Shown here piece by piece: positions 52,515-62,726 of a stretch of 64,000 bases of DNA. Both the position numbers and the translations under genes were made by a program. Positions within the stretch are counted from its first letter, which is position 1, and each line of letters starts with the position of its first letter. The DNA comes from Pseudoalteromonas distincta (lineage in GTDB: Bacteria > Pseudomonadota > Gammaproteobacteria > Enterobacterales > Alteromonadaceae): contig NZ_JWIG01000022.1 in NCBI RefSeq assembly GCF_000814675.1, positions 124,001-188,000 on the forward strand. The letters are read 5' to 3'. The notes below the pieces were generated by a model that worked only from the letters and a program-made list of their open reading frames with translations, did not search any database and was not told the origin of the DNA.

Positions 52515-52551
52515 AAAAAGCGTGTTTTGTGTATGCAAAACACGCTTTTTT
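52515..52551 (+). terminator. Terminator of the YebC/YeeN-type gene
   Basis: AAAAAGCGTGTTTTG and CAAAACACGCTTTTT form a 15-bp stem with a six-base loop and end in T residues. Confidence 0.92.
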
Positions 52552-52647
52552 ACGTTTGAATAAATGTTAGATATTCATGTGTATTATGCTTATTTGAATA
52601 TATATTTTTAAAATGCCTTAAAAGTGCTGTTATTCTAATTTTAGGCG

Positions 52648-52675
52648 ATAAAAAACCAGCTTAAAAGCTGGTTTA
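52648..52675 (-). terminator. Terminator of the malate synthase gene
   Basis: On the minus strand AAACCAGC and GCTGGTTT are separated by six bases and followed by TTT. It ends about 29 bases past the glcB stop codon. Confidence 0.85.
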
Positions 52676-52703
52676 GTACTTAATTTTAACTTTGATTAAG
52701 CAG

Positions 52704-54893
52704 TTAAAGCGTATTCGACTTTTGTGCTTTATATTTTATACGGTAGCTATGTAGTAGTGGTTCAGTGTAACCACTAGGTTGCGTTACACCCTCTAAAACC
52801 AGCGCAGTAGCGGCTTGAAACGCAATGCTGTTATTAAGGGTTTCTTCGCTTGTTGCCATGGGTGTATACGCAGTGTCATGCTCGTTTTGGCCATCAACCA
52901 CTTTTGCCATTTTAGCCATTGTTGATTTTATTTGCGCTTGTGAGCACACGCCATTTAGCAACCAATTAGCCATATGCTGGCTTGAAATACGCAGTGTGGC
53001 TCTGTCTTCCATTAAACCGATATGGTTAATGTCAGGTACTTTTGAGCAACCTACGCCTTGATCAATCCAGCGTACAACGTAACCTAAAATACCTTGTGCG
53101 TTATTTTCTAGCTCACTTTGAATATCTTCTTTTGAAAGCGTTTTAGGGTCTGCCATTAGCGGCGGTGTAAGCAGGTCATTAAGGCTCGCAATAGTACGTT
53201 TAGCTATACTTTGCTGCTCAGTAAATACGTTTATATCGTGATAATGCATTGCATGCAGGGTAGCGGCTGTAGGGGAGGGCACCCATGCTGTATTAGCGCC
53301 TGATTTAGGATGAGCTTGTTTTTGCTCCATCATTAATGCCATTTTATCTGGCATTGGCCACATGCCTTTACCTATTTGTGCTTTATGACTTAAGCCACAA
53401 GCAAGGCCAATATCGACGTTGCGATCCTCATAAGCTTGTATCCATGGTTGCTGCTTAATCTGTGCTTTTGGAAGCACAACGCCCGCTTGCATAGAGGTAT
53501 GAATTTCATCGCCTGTTCTATCTAAAAACCCGGTATTAATAAATACAACACGCCCTTTAGCTGCATAAATACACGCTTTAAGATTTACAGAAGTACGGCG
53601 TTCTTCATCCATAATCCCCATTTTAAGCGTGTTTTTAGGTAAGCTTAGCGCTTCCTCTACTAAGCTAAATAAAGTGTTAGTAAATGCTACCTCTTCAGGG
53701 CCATGCATTTTGGGTTTTACTATATTAATACTTTGCGCGCTTGAATTTTTTATACCTGTTTTTTTATTTAGGTCGTGCAGGGCAGCAGTGGCTGTAAACA
53801 TCGCATCCATAATGCCTTCAAACACCGGTTGATTAAACACATCGGTAATAGCAGGGTTCGTCATTAAATGGCCAACGTTTCTTACAAACATCATGCTACG
53901 GCCTTTTAAAGTAACGGTGCCGCCATCAAGTGCGGTGTATGTTTTATCACTTTGCAGAGTACGCTCAACAGTTTTATCGCCTTTTTTAAACGATTCAACT
54001 AAGTTACCTTGCATCAACCCAAGCCAATTTTTATAAACTTGTACTTTATCTTCTGCATCTACCGCAGCTACTGAATCTTCACAATCCATAATGGTGGTAA
54101 GAGCGGCCTCTAGCACTACATCTTTTAAACCAGCCTTATCAGCTTGGCCAATAATGTGGTGGTGATCGATATGTAGCTCTATGTGTAAATCATTGTTTTT
54201 TAATAACACTACAGTTGGGTTTTGTGCTTCTCCTTGATAGCCAATAAGCTGAGATGGGTTAGCTAATGTGGTTTGAGAGCTGTCACGCAAGGTTATTAAA
54301 AGTGCGCCATCTACTACTGAGTAATTCGTGCTTTCTATATGGGAGCCATTGGTCAGCGGCAATGCTTTATCTAAAAACTGGCGAGCGTAGGCCATTACCT
54401 TAAAACCACGAACAGGGTTGTAGGTATTACCTTTTTCAGCCCCGTCATCTTCGCTTAACACATCAGTACCGTATAAAGCGTCGTATAACGAGCCCCAGCG
54501 AGCGTTAGCGGCATTAAGTGCAAAGCGTGCATTACTTACAGGCACAACCAACTGAGGCCCTGCTGTAAGGGCCACTTCGGGCTCTACATTTTGGGTTTCA
54601 ATTTCAAAGTTGGCAGGCTCTTTTACTAAGTAACCAATATCTTGCAAAAAGGCTTGGTATTTAGCGCTATCCCAGGTTTTATTAGCAAGATGGTAGTCGT
54701 CTATTTGCTGTTGAAGCAGCTCTCGCTTTTCAAGCAGTGCCTTATTAATAGGGGTAAGTGTTTGAACGATATGTGCAAAACTTTGCCAAAATTGTGACTC
54801 ACTTAGGTGAGTGCCTGGTAGCAATTGATTTTTAACAAAATCAGCGAGTTGTGTGTCTACGCTGAGTCCTGAATGTGTGAGAGTGTGGGACAT
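52704..54893 (-). CDS. glcB: Malate synthase G
   Basis: The product has 729 residues, near the 723 of E. coli GlcB. It condenses glyoxylate and acetyl-CoA to malate in the glyoxylate shunt. Landmarks are [17 protein letters not shown] near 130-146, [17 protein letters not shown] near 267-283 with catalytic-site acids, [14 protein letters not shown] near 334-347, [16 protein letters not shown] near 427-442 and [14 protein letters not shown] near 453-466. GGAAGG lies before the ATG. It is divergent from aceA, so both shunt enzymes share one intergenic region. Confidence 0.96.
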   Translation of the reverse strand: MSHTLTHSGLSVDTQLADFVKNQLLPGTHLSESQFWQSFAHIVQTLTPINKALLEKRELLQQQIDDYHLANKTWDSAKYQAFLQDIGYLVKEPANFEIETQNVEPEVALTAGPQLVVPVSNARFALNAANARWGSLYDALYGTDVLSEDDGAEKGNTYNPVRGFKVMAYARQFLDKALPLTNGSHIESTNYSVVDGALLITLRDSSQTTLANPSQLIGYQGEAQNPTVVLLKNNDLHIELHIDHHHIIGQADKAGLKDVVLEAALTTIMDCEDSVAAVDAEDKVQVYKNWLGLMQGNLVESFKKGDKTVERTLQSDKTYTALDGGTVTLKGRSMMFVRNVGHLMTNPAITDVFNQPVFEGIMDAMFTATAALHDLNKKTGIKNSSAQSINIVKPKMHGPEEVAFTNTLFSLVEEALSLPKNTLKMGIMDEERRTSVNLKACIYAAKGRVVFINTGFLDRTGDEIHTSMQAGVVLPKAQIKQQPWIQAYEDRNVDIGLACGLSHKAQIGKGMWPMPDKMALMMEQKQAHPKSGANTAWVPSPTAATLHAMHYHDINVFTEQQSIAKRTIASLNDLLTPPLMADPKTLSKEDIQSELENNAQGILGYVVRWIDQGVGCSKVPDINHIGLMEDRATLRISSQHMANWLLNGVCSQAQIKSTMAKMAKVVDGQNEHDTAYTPMATSEETLNNSIAFQAATALVLEGVTQPSGYTEPLLHSYRIKYKAQKSNTL

Positions 54894-55109
54894 AGTTGCC
54901 TTCCTTTAAACGGTCGCGATGTTGTTGTGTGCTTATGCGTAAGGCAACAATAACTCAAAAAGGCAATGTTGAGTGCTTTTTAGCCATTCACAAAATGTAT
55001 AGCCACAATAACAACTATAAATTTACTAAATCTAGAAAAGGAGCCTAATGTTGAATTAAGCGAAACGGAGCACACACTCCTAGCCACTCTCACAACATTA
55101 AAATAATTT

Positions 55110-55270
55110 ATACCAATCTGCTTATATATGGGGTCTATTTAACGTTAAGAAAATTACGCTAGAGCTAGGCAAAAATTTTTGTATCTAGTTATTCTAAATA
55201 AAAAATTTTTAACGACGTTATAGTGCAATTTAATTCGTTAAATTGATCAAAGATTTATGCAGGTTGGTAT
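55110..55270. repeat. MITE-like repeat, copy 2 (161 bp), upstream of aceA
   Basis: It starts ATACCAA and ends TTGGTAT and is the inverted counterpart of 29-190. The shared core includes AGCTAGGCAAAAA on this strand. It ends 26 bases before the aceA ATG, so it forms most of the glcB/aceA intergenic region and part of the aceA leader. Confidence 0.72.
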
Positions 55271-55296
55271 TACACACTCGTTCGAAGGATTTTATT

Positions 55297-56898
55297 ATGA
55301 CAACATATCAACGCGAAACCGACACACTCTCTACTCTTTGCCAAACACAAGGCAGCGCATGGAAAGCTATTAACCCTGAATACGCAAGCCGCATGCGTTT
55401 ACAAAACCGTTTTCGTACAGGAATTGAAATTGCGCAATACACAGCAGACGTAATGCGTGAAGATATGGCTGCATATGACGCCGACACAAGCCAATACACG
55501 CAATCTTTAGGGTGTTGGCATGGCTTTACTGCCCAACAAATGATGATGGCTATTAAGCGCCATCAAAAAACAACTAAACGCAGCTATGTATACTTAAGTG
55601 GCTGGATGGTTGCAGCGCTTCGCTCTGCATTTGGTCCGCTGCCAGATCAGAGCATGCATGAAAAAACATCGGTACCTGCACTAATTGAAGAAATTTACAC
55701 GTTTTTAAAGCAAGCAGATGCACGAGAACTAGACCACTTGTTTAACGACCTAGATGAAGCAAAAGCGAACGGCGGCGATGTTCAAGCTGTTATTGATAAA
55801 ATAGACAACTTTGAAACCCATGTTGTGCCAATTATTGCTGATATTGATGCCGGTTTTGGTAACGAAGAAGCAACTTACTTACTGGCTAAAAAAATGATTG
55901 AAGCCGGTGCATGTGCCATTCAAATAGAAAACCAAGTATCTGACGCCAAACAATGTGGTCACCAAGCGGGTAAAGTGACCGTTCCACACGAAGACTTTTT
56001 AGCAAAAATTAACGCAGTACGTTACGCCTTTTTAGAGCTAGGTATTGATAACGGCATTATTGTGGCACGTACAGATTCATTAGGCGCCAGCCTTACTCAA
56101 AAAGTACCTGTGTCGCAAACACCTGGTGACTTAGCAAGCCAATACAATGCATTTTTAGAAACTACGCCAATTAACGGTGTTGATGATTTAAATGAAGGTG
56201 ATACGGCAATGAAAATTAATGGCCAGTTATGTAAACCAACTCGCCTAGATAACGGTTTATACCAGTTCCGCGAAGGCACTGAAAAAGACCGCGTTGTATT
56301 AGATTGTATTACTAGCTTGCAGTCGGGCGCTGATTTACTGTGGATTGAAACAGAAAAACCACATGTTAAACAAATTGCAGAACTGGTGAATCGTGTAAAA
56401 GAACACGTGCCAAATGCAAAACTGGTATACAACAACTCGCCTTCGTTTAACTGGACGCTTAAGTTTCGTGAGCAAGTGTATCAAGAGTGGGAAGAAGCAG
56501 GCCGTGACCTTAGTGCTTACCCAAGCCTTGGCGATAATAAAGGCCTTATGGCACCAGAAATGGATGCAACAGAGCTTGCACAAGCAGCCGATTTACTAGT
56601 GCAAAACTTCCAGCGCGATGGCGCACGTGAAGCAGGTATTTTCCATCACTTAATTACTCTGCCTACGTACCATACAGCTGCGCTAAGCACTGATATTTTA
56701 TCAGAAGGTTACTTTGGCGATATGGGTATGCTGGCTTATGTACGTGATGTACAACGCCAAGAAATTCGCCGTGAGCAAGCTTCAGTTAAACACCAAGACC
56801 TAGCAGGGTCTAACATGGGCGATACACACAAAGAATACTTCTCTGGTGATAACGCGCTAAAAGCCGGTGGTGAAGACAACACCATGAACCAGTTTTAA
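55297..56898 (+). CDS. aceA: Isocitrate lyase (long bacterial type)
   Basis: The product has 533 residues, the length of the long isocitrate lyases known from Pseudomonas and marine gammaproteobacteria rather than the 434-residue E. coli enzyme. It splits isocitrate into glyoxylate and succinate. Landmarks are SGWMVAALRSAFGPLPDQS near 103-121, IIADIDAGFGNEEATYLLAKKMIEAGA near 179-205, the catalytic loop SDAKQCGHQAGKVTVPHE near 214-231 with Cys, and IIVARTDSLGA near 253-263. The ATG at 55297 has AAGGA upstream. A mobile-repeat copy overlaps its upstream region. Confidence 0.95.
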   Translation: MTTYQRETDTLSTLCQTQGSAWKAINPEYASRMRLQNRFRTGIEIAQYTADVMREDMAAYDADTSQYTQSLGCWHGFTAQQMMMAIKRHQKTTKRSYVYLSGWMVAALRSAFGPLPDQSMHEKTSVPALIEEIYTFLKQADARELDHLFNDLDEAKANGGDVQAVIDKIDNFETHVVPIIADIDAGFGNEEATYLLAKKMIEAGACAIQIENQVSDAKQCGHQAGKVTVPHEDFLAKINAVRYAFLELGIDNGIIVARTDSLGASLTQKVPVSQTPGDLASQYNAFLETTPINGVDDLNEGDTAMKINGQLCKPTRLDNGLYQFREGTEKDRVVLDCITSLQSGADLLWIETEKPHVKQIAELVNRVKEHVPNAKLVYNNSPSFNWTLKFREQVYQEWEEAGRDLSAYPSLGDNKGLMAPEMDATELAQAADLLVQNFQRDGAREAGIFHHLITLPTYHTAALSTDILSEGYFGDMGMLAYVRDVQRQEIRREQASVKHQDLAGSNMGDTHKEYFSGDNALKAGGEDNTMNQF

Positions 56899-56920
56899 TT
56901 CCTAACTAGATAGTGTTACT

Positions 56921-56946
56921 CAAGGGCCAATAGGCCCTTTTTTATT
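56921..56946 (+). terminator. Terminator of aceA
   Basis: AAGGGCC and GGCCCTT are separated by AATA and followed by TTTTTATTG. Confidence 0.9.
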
Positions 56947-56978
56947 GTTTTAAACAAAGTTAGAACATTGAAGCATAG

Positions 56979-57374
56979 TTACAGATCAGACTTTAACTAG
57001 GGCGTGTTGATCTTTGTGGATTGAAATTTGTTCAAACTAGGGGCGATTAAATCGCGGCGCGAGGTTTGTAACCTAGTGGGCTAAGTAAAAACCGAGCAAA
57101 GCTTCCGCGTCCTGCTCACGCCCCTTACCTACATCCATGTAGGCAACAAAGAGTTTATCGTCCCTAGAAAGAACCCAAAGGGCAGCGCATGTTTGGTATT
57201 TATGCTACGTTATCGCCTATTCATGGGGAATAACCACACTACATAAGCTCCGCCTTGCCTAAAAACCAAACATACTGCAGCAAATTAACCCACCAAAGTT
57301 CAACACGCCCTTGCCAAATCATGTTGGATCACTATTTAACTACCTGAGTGAATTTACAGATCAGAGTTTAACTA
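56979..57374. repeat. Pair of 21-bp direct repeats around the 311-bp element
   Basis: TTACAGATCAGA plus (C or G) plus TTTAACTA occurs at 56979-56999 and 57354-57374 with one difference. The first abuts the inverted-repeat element; the second lies 43 bases beyond its right end. Confidence 0.6.
57000..57310. repeat. 311-bp inverted-repeat element
   Basis: The left end GGGCGTGTTGATCTTTG (from 57000) and the right end CAAAGTTCAACACGCCC (to 57310) are inverted repeats; the similarity extends to about 30 bases. Inside are a CCTACATCCATGTAGG palindrome (57129-57144) and ATGTTTGGT ... ACCAAACAT arms. It has no reading frame. It looks like a non-autonomous repeat or structured RNA-forming repeat of the Alteromonadales. 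Confidence 0.6.
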
Positions 57375-57487
57375 ACCTTTCATAAAACGGCATATTTGGG
57401 GTGATTTTGCTGTAAAAAGCGTTTACAACAACTTTAAAAGGCAGGTAAGTGACTGATTTTTGCTTTAATAGACAAACTTAGCGAATT

Positions 57488-57624
57488 TATAAACCGATTT
57501 TTTACTAACTTCTCCGTGCGATAAAACAAAATTTTACTAACTGAGAGGCTATAAACAGTGACTCAAACCGATTTTTTACCAACTCAAGTTACAAAAAATG
57601 CTATAAACCGAAATTTTACTAACT
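57488..57624 (+). repeat. Four spaced copies of a 20-bp AT-rich repeat
   Basis: Units end with TTTTACTAACT (or TTTTACCAACT) at 57510, 57542, 57584 and 57624; three begin with AAACCG. Unit spacing is 32-42 bases. The reverse complement matches the copies near 34.88 kb. Spacers are unlike one another but too short and the repeats too variable for CRISPR. Confidence 0.65.
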
Positions 57625-57662
57625 GAAGTTTTAGCTAAGTCCGATATTTAACTGTCACAGAA

Positions 57663-57681
57663 GTGTAAAGGGGGTTTACAG
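57663..57681. repeat. CTGTAAACCCCCTTTACAG palindrome, intergenic copy
   Basis: GTGTAAA, five G, TTTACAG. It lies between the tandem repeats and the terminator of the S9 peptidase gene. Confidence 0.8.
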
Positions 57682-57702
57682 TTTGAATACTAAGTCGGTA
57701 AA

Positions 57703-57735
57703 CATAAAAGCCACTTATTTGAAGTGGCTTTTATT
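57703..57735. terminator. Terminator of the S9 peptidase gene
   Basis: AAAAGCCACTT and AAGTGGCTTTT form an 11-bp stem around ATTTG. It lies 26 bases past the minus-strand stop codon. Confidence 0.88.
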
Positions 57736-57760
57736 TGAGCTATAAATTTTTATTCAACGT

Positions 57761-59779
57761 TTATTTAGTGTATTTATCAAACCACCATTGAATATAAGCT
57801 ACTTTAGTCATTAAGTTTGATGGGCGAGCTGTAATACCATGCGATGCATTAGGAATGCGCACCATTGCAGTATCAACGCCTTGTAGTTTTAATGCCTGAT
57901 AAAACTGTTCAGTTTCTGAAATTGGTGTACGGTAGTCAGATTCCCCAGTGAGCAACATAGTAGGAGTTTTAACGTTTCCAACATAACTAATAGGCGAGCG
58001 TTTCATGTAATGCTCAATGTGATCCCATGGTTTTCCTGGAAACCAGTAATCAGCAAAAAACGGGTAAAAATCGGCAGTTAGTACAAAACTGATCCAATTA
58101 ATAACCGGTTTGGCAACTACAGCCGCAGCAAAGCGATCTGTATGACCCACAATCCAAGCTGTTAGCACGCCGCCGCCAGAACCACCGGTTACAAACAATT
58201 TAGACTCGTCGATAAAGCCTTTCGCTATTAGCGCATCAACGCCCGTCATTAAGTCGTCAAAATCGTTACTTGGGTAATTGTGATGAATAGTTTGTGCAAA
58301 CTCTTTACCGTATGAATCACTACCACGTGGGTTCATGTATAAAACGACATTACCTTTGGCTGCAAACAGCTGAATTTCAGCGCTAAAGTGCGGGCCATAA
58401 TTAGCGACAGGGCCGCCGTGAATTTCTAGTATTAGCGGGTATTTTTTGCTGCTATCAAATTCTGGCGGGTAGACAATCCACCCCTGAATAGGAAGCTCAT
58501 CGTGGCTTGATTTAACCCAAATTTCTTCCACTTTAGCCAAAGTTTTGTCGCCCAGTGCATCTGCATTAAGGGTAGTTAAACGCTGCGCTTTACCGCGTTT
58601 AATTGTTGCTATATCAGCAGGGCGCTGAGTATCGGCAAGGGTAAAGGCTACCTCACCATCTTCGCTTACATCAAAGTCGCCACCGGAATAAGGGCGACCA
58701 AAGGCAACGCTGCCAATTTGGGTTGTTATTATTTTACGCTTGCCACTGCGTGGTTGATAGGCGAGGGCGGTTTGGCCTTTATCAGCGTAACTAAAGTACA
58801 CACCTTTTGAATTGGCACTCCATTTTATTTGACCTACGCTACGATCAAAGTTTGGCGTTAAGCTAGTTGTGTTACCTGTTTTTAAATCACGAATATAAAG
58901 CTGAGCGTTTTCGTAGTTAGTGCGTTTATCATCGTAACCTGTGTACACTAAGTAACGACCATCGGGCGATACTTTAGGCTGCTCATCAGGACCATTTCGA
59001 TCAGTAATTTCAGTTATATTTTGTGTGGCTAACTCGAGTTTATAAATTTCACTATTTGTGGGTTTTAGCTGGTTGTTTGTGTGCCTGTTCGCAGAAAAAT
59101 AAAGTGATTTACCGTCTTTACTAAAACTTACATCGCCCGCGTTATCAAATTCATCATCAGTGAGTTGTTTAGCATTACCACCGTTAGCATCTATGGTAAA
59201 TAGCTGACTAAAACCTTTTTGTGTGTACCCGCCACCATCTGAACGGTAATACACATCATCAATAAATTTGGCGGGCTCTGCCCAGGTTGCGCCTTTTGGT
59301 TTACCTGGTAAGCTCACTGGCGCTGAATTAGCGCTTGGAACAAACATGCTAAATATTAATTGGTTAGAATCAGGGCTCCATGTAATCGAACGTGGACTAC
59401 TCGTTAAGTTACTAATTTTTGCCATAGCACCTGTTTTAAGCCATTTAATATATATTTGGCTGCTGCCATCGCGGGTTGATATAAACGCAAGGCGTTCACC
59501 ATCAGGAGAGAGTACTGGCGAATAATCCATATGTACGCCAGAGGTTAGCGGCTGCATTTGTTTGGTTTTGTAATCAACAGACCAAATATTACCCACTTTG
59601 CGATCTGTTTTTATATCCATGCGGTTACGCACAAAATAAACAGTTTTACCGTCTTCGGTTATATCTATTTGATTAGCATATTCTAAATTAAACACGTCTT
59701 GCAGTTGTAGTGTATTTGTTTCAGCGTAGGCTAAATTGCTACAGCCTAAAATGAGGCTAAGTGTTATAAGCTTTTTCAT
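57761..59779 (-). CDS. Exported S9-family prolyl oligopeptidase-like peptidase
   Basis: The product has 672 residues with a signal peptide ending in AYAE. The N-terminal half is a beta-propeller with repeated YSPVLSPDGERLAFIS-, ITWSPDSNQLIFS- and PKVSPDGRYLVYTG-type blades. The C-terminal half is an alpha/beta hydrolase with the nucleophile in FVTGGSGGGVLTAWIVGH near 533-550, an Asp in LLTGESDYRTPISE near 609-622 and a His in PNASHGITARPSN near 645-657. It is a dipeptidyl/acylaminoacyl-peptidase type enzyme acting in the periplasm. Confidence 0.92.
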   Translation of the reverse strand: MKKLITLSLILGCSNLAYAETNTLQLQDVFNLEYANQIDITEDGKTVYFVRNRMDIKTDRKVGNIWSVDYKTKQMQPLTSGVHMDYSPVLSPDGERLAFISTRDGSSQIYIKWLKTGAMAKISNLTSSPRSITWSPDSNQLIFSMFVPSANSAPVSLPGKPKGATWAEPAKFIDDVYYRSDGGGYTQKGFSQLFTIDANGGNAKQLTDDEFDNAGDVSFSKDGKSLYFSANRHTNNQLKPTNSEIYKLELATQNITEITDRNGPDEQPKVSPDGRYLVYTGYDDKRTNYENAQLYIRDLKTGNTTSLTPNFDRSVGQIKWSANSKGVYFSYADKGQTALAYQPRSGKRKIITTQIGSVAFGRPYSGGDFDVSEDGEVAFTLADTQRPADIATIKRGKAQRLTTLNADALGDKTLAKVEEIWVKSSHDELPIQGWIVYPPEFDSSKKYPLILEIHGGPVANYGPHFSAEIQLFAAKGNVVLYMNPRGSDSYGKEFAQTIHHNYPSNDFDDLMTGVDALIAKGFIDESKLFVTGGSGGGVLTAWIVGHTDRFAAAVVAKPVINWISFVLTADFYPFFADYWFPGKPWDHIEHYMKRSPISYVGNVKTPTMLLTGESDYRTPISETEQFYQALKLQGVDTAMVRIPNASHGITARPSNLMTKVAYIQWWFDKYTK

Positions 59780-59888
59780 TTTTATCCCTGTTGTTACTTT
59801 TTTTAATTTGCTAAGTAGTTATATGTTAGGGATTATTAAATTAACAGTGGGATGCGATGAAGCTCTTATTTAAATCTATGAGTTAAAG

Positions 59889-59907
59889 CTGTAAAGGGGG
59901 TTTACAG
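59889..59907. repeat. CTGTAAACCCCCTTTACAG palindrome, perfect copy
   Basis: CTGTAAA, five G, TTTACAG: both arms are complete. It lies between pxpA and the S9 peptidase gene, 28 bases after the pxpA stop codon. Confidence 0.85.
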
Positions 59908-59934
59908 CTTCTATTTGTGGTTGTGTAAAAGTAT

Positions 59935-60669
59935 TTAGTTAGCTGAGTTACACAGGGCTTTTATGTCTTTTATAAGCGCTATGCCATCAGCGTTGTCGCC
60001 ATGTACGCATAAGCTATCGGCGTTGAGCGTTAGTTTTTTTCCAGTTCGTGTTGTCACGCTGCCATCGGATAAAAGCTGAGTTACTTGTTTTAGTAATGCA
60101 GCTTTGTTGTGAACGCTACCCTCAAGTGTTCGTGACACTAAATGCCCGTCGTCGGTGTACTGCCTATCGGCGAATGCCTCGAGTATTAGATCAACTCCTG
60201 AGCTTTTAGCTATTTGAATGTGCTTATTGGCATTTTTAGTCGCTAAAATCATTAGCTTTAAATCTATTGGGTAGCTGGCAATTGCATTTATAACGGTTTG
60301 TAATATTTTATCATTTGCCATCATGTCGTTATACAGTGCGCCATGGGGTTTTACATAGCTAAGTGTTAAACCTTGTACTTTTGCCATACCCTCGATAGTG
60401 GCTATTTGATAATGCAGGCAATTTGTAAGCTCTTTTTCGCTAAGAACCATTGAGCGCCTACCAAAGCCCTGCTTATCTGGGTAGCTTGGGTGAGCACCAA
60501 TTTGTACGTTATGTTGCTTGGCAAGAGTGAGCGTGCTTGCCATTACATCGGCGTCACCTGCATGAAACCCACACGCAATGTTAGCCATATCAATATGTGG
60601 CATAACGTCATCGTCTAGCCCCATTTTCCACGCGCCAAAGCTTTCGCCTAAATCACAATTGAGTTTCAT
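59935..60669 (-). CDS. pxpA: 5-oxoprolinase subunit A (LamB/YcsF family)
   Basis: The product has 244 residues, the family length. It opens with MKLNCDLGESFGAWKMG, then IDMANIACGFHAGDADVMASTL near 26-47, QIGAHPSYPD near 56-65, GFGRRSM near 68-74, YVKPHGALYND near 104-114 and SLCVHGDN near 221-228. PxpA works with PxpBC to open 5-oxoproline to glutamate. The pxpB and pxpC genes are not in this neighbourhood. It follows the GH3 gene by one base and is probably co-transcribed with it. Confidence 0.93.
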   Translation of the reverse strand: MKLNCDLGESFGAWKMGLDDDVMPHIDMANIACGFHAGDADVMASTLTLAKQHNVQIGAHPSYPDKQGFGRRSMVLSEKELTNCLHYQIATIEGMAKVQGLTLSYVKPHGALYNDMMANDKILQTVINAIASYPIDLKLMILATKNANKHIQIAKSSGVDLILEAFADRQYTDDGHLVSRTLEGSVHNKAALLKQVTQLLSDGSVTTRTGKKLTLNADSLCVHGDNADGIALIKDIKALCNSAN

Positions 60670-60670
60670 A

Positions 60671-62533
60671 TTAGTGCGCCTTTTGCGGTTTTATTGTGAC
60701 AGGTAATACGCCGTTAGCCGGTGCTTCTCCTAGTAACACTTTTGCAAGTGCGGTAAAAGCAGGGCCAGATACAATATCGTTTTTATCTACATCAATATTA
60801 TATGCATACGATGCAAGTACAGCATTTGCATAATCGCCAAATTTAGCAATGTCGTAAGGTGCTCTTAGGCTTATAAATACAGTGCTTTTGTTTTCTTCTT
60901 TTGCCACTTTTAATAATGACTCAAGTGCTTTTGGCTGCTCCGCATTATTAAGTGCAAAATTTGAATCATCTTTTAAATCATCCATACCGCCAATTTCGAC
61001 CGCACTTTGATTAGGTGTTGCATTACCGGCTATAACTACATCAGCAGCGTGTATTTGTGCTTTTGCGAGTGCTGGGTCGAACCCTTGTAAACTACTACAA
61101 CTATAGTTAAGTTTTTGCTGGCTGATAGCTTCAATCGCTTGCTGCATTGCCATACATTTACGCGTGTCGGGCATAATAATATGAACATTACTTCCTGCTT
61201 TTAAATTAAGTGGCAAAGTACTGTTATTATTTTTAACCTGCGTTATTGCCTCTACAGCAAGCTGCGCTTCTATTTCGCGATGTGCTGCACTGCCAATTGT
61301 TTGCTTTGCATTTATGAGCGCGGTAATAGGGTCAAAATTAGTGCTTAATCTAAATTTATTTTTAAGTGCAATTATACGCTGTGCCGATTGTGCTATTTCT
61401 TGCTCATCAAGTTGGTTTGATTTAACCGCTGCAACAAGATCTTTAATAAGATCATCGAGTTTATTTAAATCATCTGGTGTTCTAATTTCAATAGGCATTA
61501 GGGCAATGTCAGCTCCAGCGGCAAATGTATTTATTACCGCTTGAGTTGGTGTGAAGAAGTTACTAATACCAGCCATATCAAGCGCATCAGTTACTACAAC
61601 TCCTTGGTAATTAAGCTCGCCACGTAAAATATCAGTAATGATTGCGCGCGACATTGTTGCCGGTTTTATCATAGTTTTGCCATTAACACTTATAAACGTT
61701 GTGCTATCGAGCGCGGGATATTGAATATGCGCCGTCATTATCATTCCTGGGTTTTGCTTGGCGATAATGTGTTTAAACGGTGCTAGGTCTTGCTCGTAAA
61801 TAACTTCTTTTGCGTGGTTTACTTTAGGCAAACCCGTATGGCTATCTACGTTTGTATCGCCGTGACCCGGAAAGTGCTTTAACGAGGTAATCACGCCATT
61901 GCTTTCAAATCCTGCAACCTGTGCGGCGCCCAATTTACTCACTAATGCTGGGTTTTCACCAAACGAACGAACGTTAATAACAGGGTTATCGGGGTTCATG
62001 TTTACATCAACCGTGGGCGCGTAGTTTACATTTATACCCAGCGAATTTAGCTCTTTACCTATTACTGTTGCTGTTTTTGTCGCAAAGCTTGTACCGTGTT
62101 TTTTGTAGGTTGCGCCAATCGACATATTACCGGTAAATGAGGTGGCAACATCGCGTGGTAAACGCGCTACACGTCCGCCTTCTTGATCTATTGATATAAA
62201 TAGCGGCAGCTTACTACTGGATTTACTTGCAGCTGTTTGCAATTGGCTATTAAGCGCAATTGTTTGCTCTATCGATTGAGTGTTTTCAGAAAATAAAATT
62301 ACCCCACCAATATCGTATTTTGCAATAGCGGTAGCGAGCTCATTAGGTAACTCGGTCATTGGAGTTCGGCATTTATTACTTACTCCTTGCTGGCAGAAGT
62401 AACGAAAGTCGAGTATTAGCTTTTGCCCAAGTTTTTGTTCAAGAGAAAGCACGGGTTTAGCAAGCGAGGATTGTAATGGCATTAAGCACCCAGATAAAAA
62501 AACGATAGACGATACAACATACTTATTTAGCAA
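60671..62533 (-). CDS. Lipoprotein glycoside hydrolase family 3 (NagZ-like)
   Basis: The product has about 620 residues. The signal carries the lipobox VFLSGC, so it is a lipoprotein. The GH3 domain has SIDQEGGRVARLPR near 110-123, KHFPGHGDTNVDSHTGLP near 218-235 (the acid/base His-Asp loop of NagZ-type beta-N-acetylglucosaminidases) and VVTDALDMAGI near 312-322 with the nucleophile Asp. A further 200-residue C-terminal domain makes it longer than cytoplasmic NagZ (341). The TTG at 62533 has GGAGAG upstream; a TTG at 62545 would overlap that site. It may recycle peptidoglycan or degrade chitin fragments. Confidence 0.88.
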   Translation of the reverse strand: MLNKYVVSSIVFLSGCLMPLQSSLAKPVLSLEQKLGQKLILDFRYFCQQGVSNKCRTPMTELPNELATAIAKYDIGGVILFSENTQSIEQTIALNSQLQTAASKSSSKLPLFISIDQEGGRVARLPRDVATSFTGNMSIGATYKKHGTSFATKTATVIGKELNSLGINVNYAPTVDVNMNPDNPVINVRSFGENPALVSKLGAAQVAGFESNGVITSLKHFPGHGDTNVDSHTGLPKVNHAKEVIYEQDLAPFKHIIAKQNPGMIMTAHIQYPALDSTTFISVNGKTMIKPATMSRAIITDILRGELNYQGVVVTDALDMAGISNFFTPTQAVINTFAAGADIALMPIEIRTPDDLNKLDDLIKDLVAAVKSNQLDEQEIAQSAQRIIALKNKFRLSTNFDPITALINAKQTIGSAAHREIEAQLAVEAITQVKNNNSTLPLNLKAGSNVHIIMPDTRKCMAMQQAIEAISQQKLNYSCSSLQGFDPALAKAQIHAADVVIAGNATPNQSAVEIGGMDDLKDDSNFALNNAEQPKALESLLKVAKEENKSTVFISLRAPYDIAKFGDYANAVLASYAYNIDVDKNDIVSGPAFTALAKVLLGEAPANGVLPVTIKPQKAH

Positions 62534-62726
62534 AACGCTCTCCAAAGCAAAGGTTTAGTCGTATTTATGTTATGCAAATATTTGTTTAGCTTAACTACTT
62601 TTGTAAACAACCGCAAAAGCGATTGTTATAAAAGCATTTAATTAAGTCAGCTAGCCTAACTAATGAACACTTAAATGGGTATAATACTTAACTTCGTATA
62701 ATACGCGCTGAATATTGTGCTTTAGG

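Noticed and set aside
57488..57624. Possible CRISPR array
   Set aside because: The units are only about 20 bases, differ from each other, spacers are 12-20 bases, and no cas gene is present.
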